Positions 54,041-64,000 of a stretch of DNA of 64,000 nt are shown piece by piece; the stretch's first letter is position 1; each line of letters begins with the position of its first letter. This DNA is from Notospermus geniculatus. Taxonomy: Eukaryota > Nemertea > Pilidiophora > Heteronemertea > Lineidae. A model generated the notes under the pieces. That model did no database searches, was not told the DNA's origin, and saw nothing but the letters and a program-made list of their open reading frames with translations. The DNA lies in the NCBI GenBank assembly GCA_002633025.1, contig NMRB01000988.1:44059-108058 (forward strand), read 5' to 3'. The translations under genes and the position numbers were made by a program.

Positions 54041-54220
54041 ACCTATTGTTCAAGTAGGCTGACCTGTTGTTCAAGTAGGCTGACCTGTTGTTCAAGACCT
54101 ATTGTTCAAGTAAGCTGACCTATTGTTCAAGTAAGCTGACATATTGTTCAAGTAAGCTGACATATTGTTCAAGTAAGCTGACATATTGTTCAAGTAAGCT
54201 GACATATTGTTCAAGTAAGC
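54041..54220 (+). repeat. 21-bp minisatellite in SD2 copy 2
   Basis: About 8-9 units. The last five carry the variant tgacatattgttcaagtaagc, so this end of the array has been homogenised separately from copy 1. Confidence 0.9.
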
Positions 54221-54483
54221 TTTAACAATGGAAAGATAGATCTGGGAAGGATCCTTCATTGTTAACGCGTACTCGAACAGTAGATTACTCATCGCCAAAC
54301 GTTGTCGTAGGCCTAGCCGACTCACTAACAGTGAACAGTGAGTTTTCACAATGGGTCCGGGTTAGCCTACGACAACGTGTAGCGAGGATTCTTTCCATTG
54401 TTAAAGCGCATTCGAACAATACTGAATCATCTCAAAACGTTAGTATCGTAGGCCACCGTTGCAAAAACTCACTTATCACGGGG

Positions 54484-54592
54484 GATTCACACCATCCTCC
54501 CATACAGGGCTTTGGTATCGCTCCTCTTCATGCACTCTGAGTGGATGAAGAGGAGCGAGGTAAAAACCCCTGCTGTGGGAGGATGGATTCAC
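54484..54592. repeat. Palindrome, SD2 copy 2
   Basis: Counterpart of 47778-47886. Confidence 0.75.
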
Positions 54593-54831
54593 ACAATCAT
54601 GACATTCAATGAAATTTGCGTTTGAAATGCTCTCAGGGTTTGTGACAGCTTGTTTGGTTGATAACGTAAAGGTTACCATCAGGCGGTCCTACATGTAGGT
54701 TCATATATCATCAACAGGCTATTCTTTAGAGAATTTAGAACTATAAAATTTCAATAGGTCGTCCTTATGTGTCATCTTTCAATGCTTGTAAGAGTTTCGT
54801 ACGCACGTTCTTACAAAGAATACACCAACAA

Positions 54832-55203
54832 GTAAGTACGGTGGCCTATAGATCTTGTTGATAAAAAATATTTGCCTTTGCATGTTTTCCGACCAAGGTT
54901 TCATTTTTTTCTTAAGGGCTTGTAAAATTTTTAGAAGTTCCCACCGCGGTGAGAACGTTTCCTCCGCGGTGAGAACATTTACACCGCGGTGAAAACGTGG
55001 AAAGGTTCTCACCGCGGTGGAAAGGTTTTGTTTTCACCGCAGTGGAAACGTTTTCATCGCAGTGGAAGGTTTTTCACCGCGGTGGAAACTTCTAAAAATT
55101 TTACAAACCCCCAAGAAAAAAATCAAACCTCGGAAAAAATGCAAAAAAGGCGAATATTTTTTATCAATGAGCTCTATGGGTGGGCCCCCGTAAGTAAGCA
55201 TTT
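54832..55203. mobile_element. Fold-back with ACCGCGGTG array, SD2 copy 2
   Basis: Counterpart of 48118-48507, with a different number and order of array units (54940-55090). Confidence 0.78.
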
Positions 55204-55487
55204 GTTAAAGGAGCACGGTATCGGATCTCAAATGCGTTATTTGACTGCCGACGTAGAGGGAGCCACCTAGCGGCAGCAAGACAAACTACAAAAATGCATT
55301 ACAAAATGTACGTAGTAAATCGGCTCTATTCGCCGACAACGTAGTTTAGTCCCTGGGTTGGAGAGTGGCGCGGTGCCGCCGGCTGCCGCGGAAAAGTTCA
55401 ATACCCTGGTCCTTTAAGGATATTCAGGAAATATCCTGAATAACTGACCGCGTACGCCCGAGTGCTCGGATGAGTCTGACCTCAAGT

Positions 55488-55850
55488 AGTCTCGCTTGGC
55501 CAGACGCTACGGGCTCACCCCTTCGGTAAATCACACTCCGCGTCTGGCTCTTTTAGAGATTAACAGTCGTGAAGACCGCGTGGTGGCAGCACGGGTCCTT
55601 GGGTTTCCCAACCTCGTTCGCTTTCTGACAATATGGCGAGTGGTCCAAGGTTGTCTGAGCGAACTATACCCCTGGGGACGGGGTTGGGTTTTCCTGGAAG
55701 TAATTTCCGCGGGAATTATGAGTGAGAAAGCGTGGTGATTGGCTGGAGCCTAGTGGAGTGCCATCTAGTGGTGTTACCGGCTTTTCAGCCCCAAATGTGC
55801 CAGTGTGTAGGAGACCGGGACGTCGGATATACACACTGGGGCCGAGTGTA
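55488..55850. mobile_element. Unclassified 363-bp insertion with 10-bp target duplication
   Basis: GACCTCAAGT occurs at 55478-55487 and 55851-55860, while SD2 copy 1 has it once (about 48787-48797). The insert begins agtctcgcttggccagacgc and ends gggccgagtgta. The ends are not clear inverted repeats. Internal hairpin words gccagacgc..gcgtctggc and ccagtgtgtag..acacactgg are present. No poly-A, no SINE promoter recognised. Confidence 0.85.
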
Positions 55851-56330
55851 GACCTCAAGTCGCTTACATAAAAACGGTTAAGACAAGAAGGGATCATGTT
55901 GCAACTTGCTGACGCTATGTATCAACAATCGTGCCGCGGATCGATAAAGGCAATCGCTCAATGTTGATGGTTGATGACCCGCTAAATCACCCTTTCTTGA
56001 GTGAGATTAAACTGCGCGATAAAAAAGTAATCGGATCCTGGGAAGGTCGGTATTTGGTCCAGAGGTGACCGATTTTTTTGTAGCCATTTCTTCCGATTGA
56101 ACCAATGATAGAAATAAAGAAACCATCACCCATTTGATCCGTTTTACAGTAGAAACAAGTCCTGTTGTACACGGATATTTACGGCATGTCTATCGGCCAG
56201 TGTCGTCACAACGCCTACGGCCCGTTTCCCATGACTGTTCTCCGTAGAGCTGCAAACTATTCCGCCTTTTACTAAACCAACCCTACCACACCAACCACCC
56301 TGTGTCCCTTTGTGGGTCAAAGTACATGTG

Positions 56331-56764
56331 GAGCCACGGTGGTGTAGTGGTTCGAGCCTCCGACTAGAGGTCAGAGGGTCCCGGGTTCGAATCCCACTGG
56401 GTGTGAGACTTTTTGGGCAAGTCTCTTTGCCTCACTGGCCTCTCTCCACCCAGGTGTATAAATGGGTACAGGTCGGAAATGCTCGGATTGTAAAGTGTTT
56501 TTCACATTGAACTGGCCAAAGGTACTTGGCTGACCTCTTGTCACTAAACTGTAATGGTATGATGACAAATAATAATGTTGCATTGACCAGCTTTGGCTGA
56601 CACCATGAAAGAGCTATAATCTGTTTTCAACCCAGTGTTGTGCAACACCACTACCTCTTGGTAAATGTGATCTGCTGGTCACATTCCTGAGTTCAACTAA
56701 GTACCTTTGGCCAGTTCAATGTGAAAAACACTTTAGCGCTGAATGGTTTCAGGATAGACTGTTG
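56331..56764 (+). mobile_element. tRNA-derived SINE, interrupted by a MITE
   Basis: Same SINE as 49099-49325 (A-box tgtagtggttcga, B-box gggttcgaatccc at 56382-56394). The body is split by the TA-target insertion at 56492-56733. Confidence 0.8.
56492..56733. mobile_element. AAGTGTTTTTCACATTGAAC MITE, TA target
   Basis: Inverted ends of about 35 bp (aagtgtttttcacattgaac through aaggtactt). TA flanks at 56490-56491 and 56734-56735; the uninterrupted SINE at 49250-49270 (attgtagcgctgaatg) is the empty site. Tc1/mariner-type. Confidence 0.88.
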
Positions 56765-56768
56765 TTAA

Positions 56769-57580
56769 GGCGGGGGGCTACCTATGCCGACTTTATTGAC
56801 GCTCTTTGAAAACAAGCGTCCTAACATATTCATGACAAAAAGGAACTACATGTAATTGATGTCAACAAAATGTTTTAGCTACAACCTTTATGCTCCCGTT
56901 CTGTGAAAGAAATGTTCATTTTGACCAATTACGATGGAGTTAATTAAGTTATAACAAGTTGTCAAAATTTGAGTTCGCAAACAATTTTGCAGACTTGGGA
57001 TGCGACACATCAGTTTCCCACATAGTCTGTAACATACAGGCCTGATGCCTGCAGGGCGTAACGATCCGTTTTTTACGAAAGTACTTTCCATTTAATTGGT
57101 ATAAACTATTTAATGCCAAAAAATGGCTCGATTTACAGTTTTTGAAATATTTCATATTCCCGGCCAACTATCAAAAAAAGGCGATCGTGTTGCCCTAGAA
57201 TGCACATATGGCAATAACATCCAAAAGAAATTTTTCAAATATATGTATCCAAAAAAGAGAAAACTTGTTTGGGAAATTCGAAAATTTCCATACCGCTGGC
57301 AAGTTACTCCTTTGTTATGTAGATTTGCACTATTAGCGCACTTTGAGTAAACTCTGTTCGGCCAGTTGTGACCAAAGCACCAGCGACAGACCTGAACAAA
57401 ACCGCAGTGGACACAAAAGATTTAGGGTCGGCACGTACACTGAAGATTGGTTTTCGAAACAGTATAGCAGGGTGATCAGATTTAATCTGAATGTGAATGA
57501 CTGGTCGTTTGACAGTGCACAAAGGCCAGTTCCGTGGATTGCCACTAGGGAATGAGCTCAGCTATAGGTAGCCCCCCTCC
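56769..57580. mobile_element. GGCGGGGGGCTACCTAT element, TTAA target
   Basis: 812 bp, ends ggcggggggctacctat and ataggtagcccccctcc. TTAA flanks at 56765-56768 and 57581-57584. The interior has a 75-codon plus frame (57123-57350) without recognisable domain. It shares its right TTAA with the next element. Confidence 0.85.
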
Positions 57581-57584
57581 TTAA

Positions 57585-58071
57585 GGTCGATCTATAGTCA
57601 TTGGGTTTTCCCCAGACAAACACATTCCAAGGGACTCACTGGCGTGAAACTGAATGAATCATAATGAATAATAATTGCCAGTACTCTGTTCGCCAATTTT
57701 AGGCCGCGCTAGCGCTCAAATAGATCTTATTGTTCTCAGTCAGTTATACGCCTTGGCATTCAACGGTCTGCTGATTTGCGCATGTAATATTTGGAAACGC
57801 ACTATAGTGAACGTGTGTTGCAAATAGTAAACAAACCCACGAACATAGCATGTTGACGTAAAATTGCTCAAGGAAATTTTTTCGGCCTTTCCAACAAAGT
57901 CATTTTTCTGGGCAATCCGGAAATAGAATCCAGTATTTAGGATGAAAGTTCACTTAGATGCTTCATACGTAACGTACCATACTAGAAATGTTCTTGTAAT
58001 CATTGTTATCAATGAATTATCACAAGTTAAAGTTGGGCAGTTCAGCGCCACGCAATAGGTATAGATCGACC
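57585..58071. mobile_element. GGTCGATCTATAG element, TTAA target
   Basis: 487 bp, ends ggtcgatctatag and tatagatcgacc. Left TTAA at 57581-57584, right TTGA at 58072-58075 (one change). SD2 copy 1 has a single TTAA here (ggggttaaagtgtaaag, about 49318). Confidence 0.8.
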
Positions 58072-58518
58072 TTGAAGTGTAAAGTCGGATGACACCTCCA
58101 CCGTTGTTGATATCAGACTAAACCCAAACTTAAACTTTTTTTAACTTTTATGTAGATGTATAGTAAACGAGCTGGCTTCCTATTGGCTATACTGACCCCT
58201 TAAGGCATCTTCCCACGTGGGACCTTTCTTGTGCGAATTGGTTCTTTGTATCACAGAGCCTCTGGGGAGTCGCTTGTACCGTCGCAGCGTAAAGGGAACC
58301 AACATTGGTGAATTGCCCACTGCGATCCAAATCGCACGAGAAAACTCCCACTAGGAGCAGCGCCTTCGTGATAGCTAAAAGACTCACCAGCTGTCTAGAA
58401 CCTCGAAGGAATTACTTGACTTCTATAAACCAAATTGGCGACCTCAAAAACTACCGGCATGGGTCTAAAGGCGCCTCCGTGGTTAGGCAACGTCTCCAAC
58501 AATAAGTCAGTCACGCTA

Positions 58519-58598
58519 TGAGATACAGCTCTTGTAAACAGCGCTACAAGGTCGTAGCAAGAAAAAGTAAACATCTCATTTTTCTTGAGTGTAGAGTT
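58519..58598 (-). repeat. Inverted segment, SD2 copy 2
   Basis: Counterpart of 49775-49856 in opposite orientation; its right end coincides with the TTAA target of the element at 58601. Confidence 0.8.
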
Positions 58599-58600
58599 AA

Positions 58601-59467
58601 AGGGCGGTTTACACTAGGTTGCATCAAGTTGCAAGTTGCAGCAACTTGCAACTTGTTGCAAACTCCCTGGAACGGTTTACACATAGAAAAATCGATGCAA
58701 CATCCAGCGTGATCGAGTTGCAACAAGTTGCATGCCCGTTTACACATGCAACTTTTATGAAACTTTTTGGTCTCATCAGGTTTATGCTACAGGTTGCATG
58801 AAGTTGCATATGAAAAGTTGCATGTGTAAACGGGCCTTAAGGCCGGTTTACACTAGGTTGCACCAAGTTGCAAGTTGCAGCAACTTGCAACTTGTTGCAA
58901 ACTACCTGGGACGGTTAAAGGCCCGTTTACACATGCAACTTTTCATATGCAACTTCATGCAACTTGTTGCATAAACCTGATGAGACCAAAAATTTCATCA
59001 AAGTTGCATTGTGTAAACAGGTATGGAACTTGTTGCAACTAACTACTGCAACTTGTTGCAAATTACTGCAACGTGTTGCAAATTTAGGATCCAGATCCTA
59101 TTTTCTGGTGAAGTTGCAACAAGTTGCACGTTGCTGACCAATGAGAATACAGCAAGAAATCATGTGACGTATACTAAACCCAAAATGACTGCGGAACAAA
59201 GGGTTCCCGCCCAAATTCATGCAACTTGTTGCTAACTTTTGCAACTTATCGCGCTGGATGTTGCAATGTGTAAACGAAAACCGGTGGACTGCAACTAGTT
59301 GCAGGTTGCAGCAACTTGCAACTTCGATGCAACCTCCAGCGTGATCGAGTTGCAACAGGTTGCAGACCCGTTTACACATGCAACTTTTATAAACTTTTTG
59401 GTCTCATCAGGTTTATGCAACAAGTTGCATGAAGTTGCATATGAAAAGTTGCATGTGTAAACGGGCC
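58601..59467. mobile_element. TTAA-target element rich in GTTGCAACTTGTTGCA repeats, nested copies
   Basis: Ends agggcggtttacac and gtgtaaacgggcc. TTAA at 58597-58600 and 59468-59471; SD2 copy 1 has the empty site at about 49855-49858. Inner TTAA sites with the same ends (58837-58840, 58915-58918) show that two or three related copies are stacked. The interior consists of self-complementary gcaacttgttgc words. Confidence 0.82.
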
Positions 59468-59896
59468 TTAACAGTCTTGCCACTTCGGCATGTCGCGAGT
59501 ACTGCCATTCACATTATTACCCTTGTCGAGAGTGCTAAAAAAATCTGGTGATGGTCCCGACAATTTGCTGTTACTCCTCCAACGCTGCCAGCGTAAACTG
59601 CAGTGCGTGAGCTTGCTTCAGAGCTTGATGTGTCGTTTCACCACAAACATGGCAAAGAGGGCAAGTTCTCATCAGAACAGGATACCGTTGTAAAATTCGC
59701 GACATAAAACTGAACCACCTGCATCTTCAACACAATAGTAACAGTCGTGTACGATGATGCCGAAAACAATGTCCTGTCACAGTTGTAACGAATTTGCAAA
59801 CGTGGGCTTATTTGCCACATCCCCCACATCAACGTTGACAATCGAACACATAGGCCCAAATCGTATCGTTCAACTAAAGCTTGCAGCCCACCGGAG

Positions 59897-60006
59897 ATCA
59901 TCCTGAGATCATCAATGGTTCTTAGCGCTCGCTCCTGTCGTCACCGCACACCGCGGTGACGAAGGGAGCGACCGCTAAGAACCCCTGATGTTCTTCTCAG
60001 GATGCC
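59897..60006. repeat. Hairpin, SD2 copy 2
   Basis: Counterpart of 50281-50392, essentially identical. Confidence 0.72.
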
Positions 60007-60516
60007 GGAGATGCTCCGGCGTTCCACACAGCGGGTTCTCTGCCAACGTTTCCGCCTTCATTTGGCAATGAAGGCAACTACCACTCGCAACTTCTAAGTG
60101 TCGTTTTTTCCGGGTCCTATCACGCTAGACTCTAAGCTCCATCAACCAGACAACAAGAAAAACATGATAAAAAAATTCGTGTTTCCCGTGTGGGCAGGTG
60201 GTACGTCGGTTCCATGCATGGTGAATAGGCAGTTCATCAGAGATGGCCGACATCGAACCATTAGCCTCGTGAAATGTGGCGTCTTATGTCGCGACTCTTG
60301 CCGTAAAGAACAGAAAAATCGTGTCTGTCGTGCAAACAGGGTGTAATTTTGAAAACTGGGTCTACGTTGTTAACCAAGACGTACAGTACAACTACATGTA
60401 TCTAGCAATTCCTAACAAGCTGGTTTTTCCACTCCGGCTGAATACCTTTTTCACCACCAAAAGGTCAAAATGTCCACTTCATAACATGTTGTATCCATAT
60501 TCAAAACTGACCCCCA

Positions 60517-60754
60517 TCACACTGTAGTTCTCAGTACGTTCTTGAAAATTTTGCCGAACGGGTTCAAACTGTCTGCGAAGGTAGTGGACGTAGTGACAAC
60601 TTTTTACAGTCTTTTTACGAACTTCATGGACGGGCTTGGACGGGAAGGGTGCTCCAGCACTTCGAGACGTTATTTGGCCAGCATTACACGCTCTAGCCCG
60701 TTTTACGATTTTTTAGGAGGGGACAGGACCGTTTGGAGAACTAGCTCAGTGTGA
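60517..60754. mobile_element. TCACACTGA-ended MITE, SD2 copy 2
   Basis: Counterpart of 50901-51140. Confidence 0.8.
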
Positions 60755-61183
60755 CAGTAGGCCTACCTGAATAGCAATTCCTAACAAGCTGGTTTTTCCA
60801 CTCGGACTGAAGACCTTTTCACTCAACACCATAAAAAGTCTGCTTACCAAAGCACACATGTCTCTGATGAGCAACTCCTGCAGCCCCTCGTATTAATGGA
60901 ATACCTCTGGCGGATCGCTAGCACAAGCTAGCCAGCCGTGTAAAGGTTAAATTGACATTAGAAGCGATCAGGCAATGTTGCCCACGGCTGGTTCCTGATG
61001 TGATACGCTAGTGAGCAGATCCGGCTTGAAGAGTCAGGTCGAAGGAAATATTACCGACAATCCCGGCAAGACAAGAAGCTTTAGGAGCCCTTGGACCTAC
61101 GACCATCACTTAGAGGCTGTAATCCTTAAGTCGCCTCTCCAGAGAAGAGTTTTCTCGCGCAAGTTGGGCATCTTAAGGTACTG

Positions 61184-61375
61184 TCACACTGAAGTACATG
61201 TACCGGTAGTTCTCATAACGTCCTGTCCCGTCCTAAAAAATATTGTAAAACGGGCTAGAACGTGTAACGTTGGCCAAATAATTCTCGAAGTTCTGGAGCA
61301 CCCTTCCCGTCCGAGCCCGTCGAAGAAGTTCGTAAAAAGGCTGTAAAATGTTTCCAATACGTCTACTCCGTCTAC
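61184..61375. mobile_element. TCACACTGA MITE, right end lost
   Basis: Counterpart of 51659-52047 without the nested MITE; breaks off after acgtctactccgtctac. Confidence 0.7.
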
Positions 61376-61384
61376 TACTGCATG

Positions 61385-61640
61385 TTAGAATTCGCCCCAA
61401 AGCAGCCAGCCAATCAGCGATCGATTTATACGACCACTTTGGGGCATAGCGCTGGTGGTTCTACCAACCAACCGGCGACCTGTGCCTCTCGACATGCTCG
61501 ACGTGTTTCAGCCAATCAACACATACATGTATCTAACTGCGGCGTCGGCTCAACTATCAATGATGGCTTTTGATTGGTCAGGTATCATCAGCGCCGTCTT
61601 TTGGTGGTGCATCAACTTTTCCGCCAACTATGTCAGGGTT
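61385..61640 (+). repeat. Dispersed repeat, SD2 copy 2
   Basis: Counterpart of 52370-52640. Confidence 0.6.
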
Positions 61641-61657
61641 TAGAGGAGTGTGTCTAA

Positions 61658-61811
61658 AGCTGCCCATACACGATCAATATTATTGCACAATATGAGGATC
61701 ACAATGGGCAATATTATTGTCAATCTTTCTTCTAATTATCATGCTAGAAGCACACGACCACCCATTCGTGCCCCATATTGTGCAATAATATTGCGCCGTG
61801 TATGGGCAGCT
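61658..61811. mobile_element. AGCTGCCCATACACG MITE, TAA target
   Basis: 154 bp. Ends agctgcccatacacg and cgtgtatgggcagct, with inner caatattattgcacaatat arms. TAA at 61655-61657 and 61812-61814; SD2 copy 1 has the empty site (tttctaagatatgg, 52668 on). PIF/Harbinger-type target. It sits exactly before the candidate exon. Confidence 0.88.
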
Positions 61812-62044
61812 TAAGATATGGAATTAAACGCTGGGACCAAGACGAGTGTATTCAGAGCACCTCGCCCGAAGGAATAAGAATGAAAGATCATGATAGACAA
61901 TACCAAATGGACTTGTTAGAAACGTTCGCAAGACTCTACGAATTATTTTTCGTCTCATTTCGTTATGACCTTATAATATTATATATAAAGATCAACACTC
62001 CCTGTCTTGAAATATATCGATTGCCCTTCCCATTATTGTGTTAA
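61812..62044 (+). CDS. Candidate exon, SD2 copy 2
   Basis: Counterpart of 52677-52910 with frame retained (Lys to Arg, one codon fewer). The upstream acceptor context is now made partly of MITE sequence (cagcttaag). Confidence 0.33.
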
Positions 62045-62392
62045 GCCGCCTACACGGGTGGAGCATCTTATCACCGACAGGTCGAATTTCGGTCACAGAA
62101 CATCCCTGACGGTTTTACAGATAAGATTTTAAGATACATTGTATACACGGGAGTTCGGGAACACTGTGCGCGAAAGAAAATGAACTGTACGCAGGGATAA
62201 AATGAAATCGCTGCAGATGGTTTTTTCGCTTAAAATATGTGTTCGTGGACCAAGACAACCCACCCTAAGGATATCAGGACCTAAAAGGCCCTTTTCCACT
62301 AACCGCGGATTCTGCGTGGTTTGCGGCAAGGGTTGCGGCTTTCACAGGGTTTTGGATAATCCTTCGATCATGTACTGTACGTAGTGTGTTAA

Positions 62393-62612
62393 GCCTAGGT
62401 CACAAATGCACCGGGCCCCGTACGATTTTCCCCACCCAGCGGCTTGCTGCAGATTTTAGAGACTGAAACTCGGATCTAAGGTGAATCATGCCGAAATCGC
62501 CTCAATAGAGAGGCGGAAAGTAGGCTGGATCAAACTGGGCACCGTAGAAATTGGCCAAAATATCTGTTTTTACTCGCCGTACGGGCCCCGGAGTGGATAT
62601 GTGACTGGGGCT
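62393..62612 (+). mobile_element. Family A element, SD2 copy 2 only
   Basis: Starts gcctaggtcacaaatgc and ends gtgactggggct, flanked by TTAA at 62389-62392 and 62613-62616. SD2 copy 1 shows the empty site (gcgtgttaatgggg, 53263 on). Confidence 0.87.
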
Positions 62613-62614
62613 TT

Positions 62615-62782
62615 AATGGGAATCTTAGCTACGACAGAGGGCAGCACACCGAAACCCTGTCCTATACAATAGACGCCTTTTGTGTGGGAAATTGACCAGG
62701 ACCGGGATATCAGTTTCATTTCAATAGTTTTAACCACGAGTGACGCCTATTGAGGCAGTGAGAGCTAGGGTCCTCATTATCC
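62615..62782. mobile_element. Family X MITE, SD2 copy 2
   Basis: Counterpart of 53268-53610 without the nested insertion; its left end abuts the family A element. Confidence 0.75.
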
Positions 62783-63206
62783 CTGCCAATGCTTGCGAAA
62801 ACTGCCCCGCTCGCCGCAAACCGCGGCGGAATCCGCTGAAGTCGAAACGCGCTCGCTTCGTATGTTGCTGCGCACGAAGTACAGTTGAGGGAGGAGCGAT
62901 GCCTTTTTCCCTCTCCTTTCAGTATCAGGTGCATGTTGGCCCTTTTCATGCAACTTGCTCCTCCTTGACTACCGAAGTGACTTGGTCCACCAGTCTCGAG
63001 ATCGACTTTCTACCGTACCCTATTCACTGCGACCCTCTCGGTAACCTCGTCTGCTAAGATGGTAGTCTAATTTGATACGCTGCGTCTTTCCCTTGCGATA
63101 CCCTTTCAAAGAGACTATCTCACAGCATAGCTAGTCGATTGTTTGACTTCAATCGAGACCCCCGGGCAATGCCACGGTGTCACCTTCTCTCCACGGGCCT
63201 TTCATT

Positions 63207-63447
63207 CCAACAGGCAGCCGCAGGGCGAGTACTCGTAATAGACAAAGTTATGATACCCGAGGGGCTGTCTGTGGCGTGATTTCCCTTACAGAATGCAAGG
63301 TCATTTTGTGGGGAACGCGATTCCAAGGTAGTGGGCTCCGCGATTTTCGTCTTCTTGGTATGAAACGGTTTTCTTTAGGAGCAACTGCTTGCAATAGCAT
63401 ACATAAATCGCTGCCTTAAGGTATACGGTATACGGACATGCCGGTTA
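63207..63447. other. Unduplicated sequence, no gene
   Basis: Frames are short. A partial copy of the following palindrome (gtatacggtatacgg) lies at 63421. Confidence 0.35.
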
Positions 63448-63577
63448 GGCCCCTATTACATAGAAGTATACGGTATACGAAAACGCCGGTTAACCAAGGC
63501 TTCAAATGGATTCACGACCGTGAAGCCAGCGTTAACCGGCGTTTTCGTATACCGTATACTTCTATGTAATAGGGGCC
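63448..63577. mobile_element. Palindromic MITE, GGCCCCTATTACATAGAAG ends
   Basis: 57-bp arms at 63448-63504 and 63520-63577 are near-perfect inverse copies and include the self-complementary gtatacggtatac. Confidence 0.85.
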
Positions 63578-63579
63578 AT

Positions 63580-64000
63580 CGCCTACGCGGCTGGACAAAC
63601 GCGTTTTGCATTGTCTTTTTTCGCCTCAGGCTCGGTCTATCATCGCCTTTAGGCCTACTCCGGCCACTGCACAAACCTTGTCCCTACAGCTAGTCTAACT
63701 TCTCATCCATCTGAAAACTGCAAATGTATGTCGATCAAGAAGCTACACAAATACAAATATGGTTAATCCATTCGGGAGATTGCCTGAAAACGATACCAAC
63801 TCAACTAATATCCGGCCACCACACTGCAAGCAACGATTCACCATTAGAAGGGCTATAAATCTGTACACTGCCTGTATGGATACATAGGTATAGATGGGAT
63901 GAAATGCACTAAGGAGAGTTAAGAAGCCAAGGCTGCACTTAGCCTTCGTCGAGTTTTTTTCCTCCTTGGTTTGCCCAGATGAGCTACATTGTCCTATACC
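63580..64000. other. No recognised feature
   Basis: Window end; short frames only, no repeat arms seen. Confidence 0.35.

Larger units (their letters stand above)
54041..63206 (+). repeat. Segmental duplication SD2, copy 2
   Basis: Starts in the 21-bp array at acctattgttc directly after copy 1 and ends ccacgggcctttcatt. It is 2.3 kb longer than copy 1, mainly because of insertions at 55488-55850, 56492-56733, 56769-58071, 58601-59467, 61658-61811 and 62393-62612. Confidence 0.9.

Noticed and set aside
58601-59467. Zinc-finger or coiled-coil coding repeats suggested by cysteine-rich frames
   Set aside because: The frames arise from gcaacttgttgca words read in any phase and occur equally on both strands.

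Overview
This is eukaryotic intergenic-to-genic DNA, most likely from a marine deuterostome invertebrate (echinoderm, hemichordate or cephalochordate). The evidence is: spliced exons with GT-AG borders and a Kozak start; tRNA-derived SINE heads; a very high load of short palindromic non-autonomous DNA transposons with TA, TAA and TTAA target sites; and many copies of the short palindromes tacatgta and taggccta. The sequence alone does not fix the species. There is no bacterial operon structure, rRNA or CRISPR array. Most open frames in the window are chance or repeat-derived.

Layout. 1-482: cluster of a TCACACTGA-ended MITE. 578-2673 (minus): the best protein-coding locus, a 411-codon 3' exon plus one or two short upstream exons, product not recognised. 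2.75-4.6 kb: dispersed repeats and a head-to-head MITE dimer. 6289-6491 (plus): first coding exon of a DEG/ENaC-type sodium channel, with an excellent start context and splice donor; its later exons were not found. 8.9-9.8 kb: an 850-bp fold-back whose arms are built of 44-bp tandem repeats. 10-28 kb: a series of palindromic MITEs, hAT-like fragments, a LINE tail and SINE heads, with a few weak exon candidates (5.3-5.65, 12.1-12.7, 13.3, 23.2 and 28.1 kb) and one promoter-like block (21.5 kb).

28.7-63.2 kb consists of two adjacent tandem segmental duplications. SD1 copies are 28745-37826 and 37827-46960. SD2 copies are 47213-54040 and 54041-63206. Within each pair the copies are closely similar but differ by more than a dozen clean transposon insertions. 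The other copy supplies the empty site, so element borders and target-site duplications can be read directly. TTAA, TA, TAA, a 5-bp and a 10-bp target duplication are all seen. Single n characters mark assembly seams, and two of them coincide with sequence missing from one copy. Both duplications may therefore be the two haplotypes of a heterozygous animal laid end to end by the assembler, not true genomic duplications.

Only two genes can be supported with any strength, and they point away from each other (minus gene 578-2673, plus gene from 6289). The rest is best read as a dense, nested record of small DNA transposons. The most distinctive items are a TTAA element carrying two opposed tRNA-like Pol III promoters, chains of TTAA elements sharing target sites, fold-backs with internal tandem arrays, and hairpins present in one duplicate but absent or shorter in the other.
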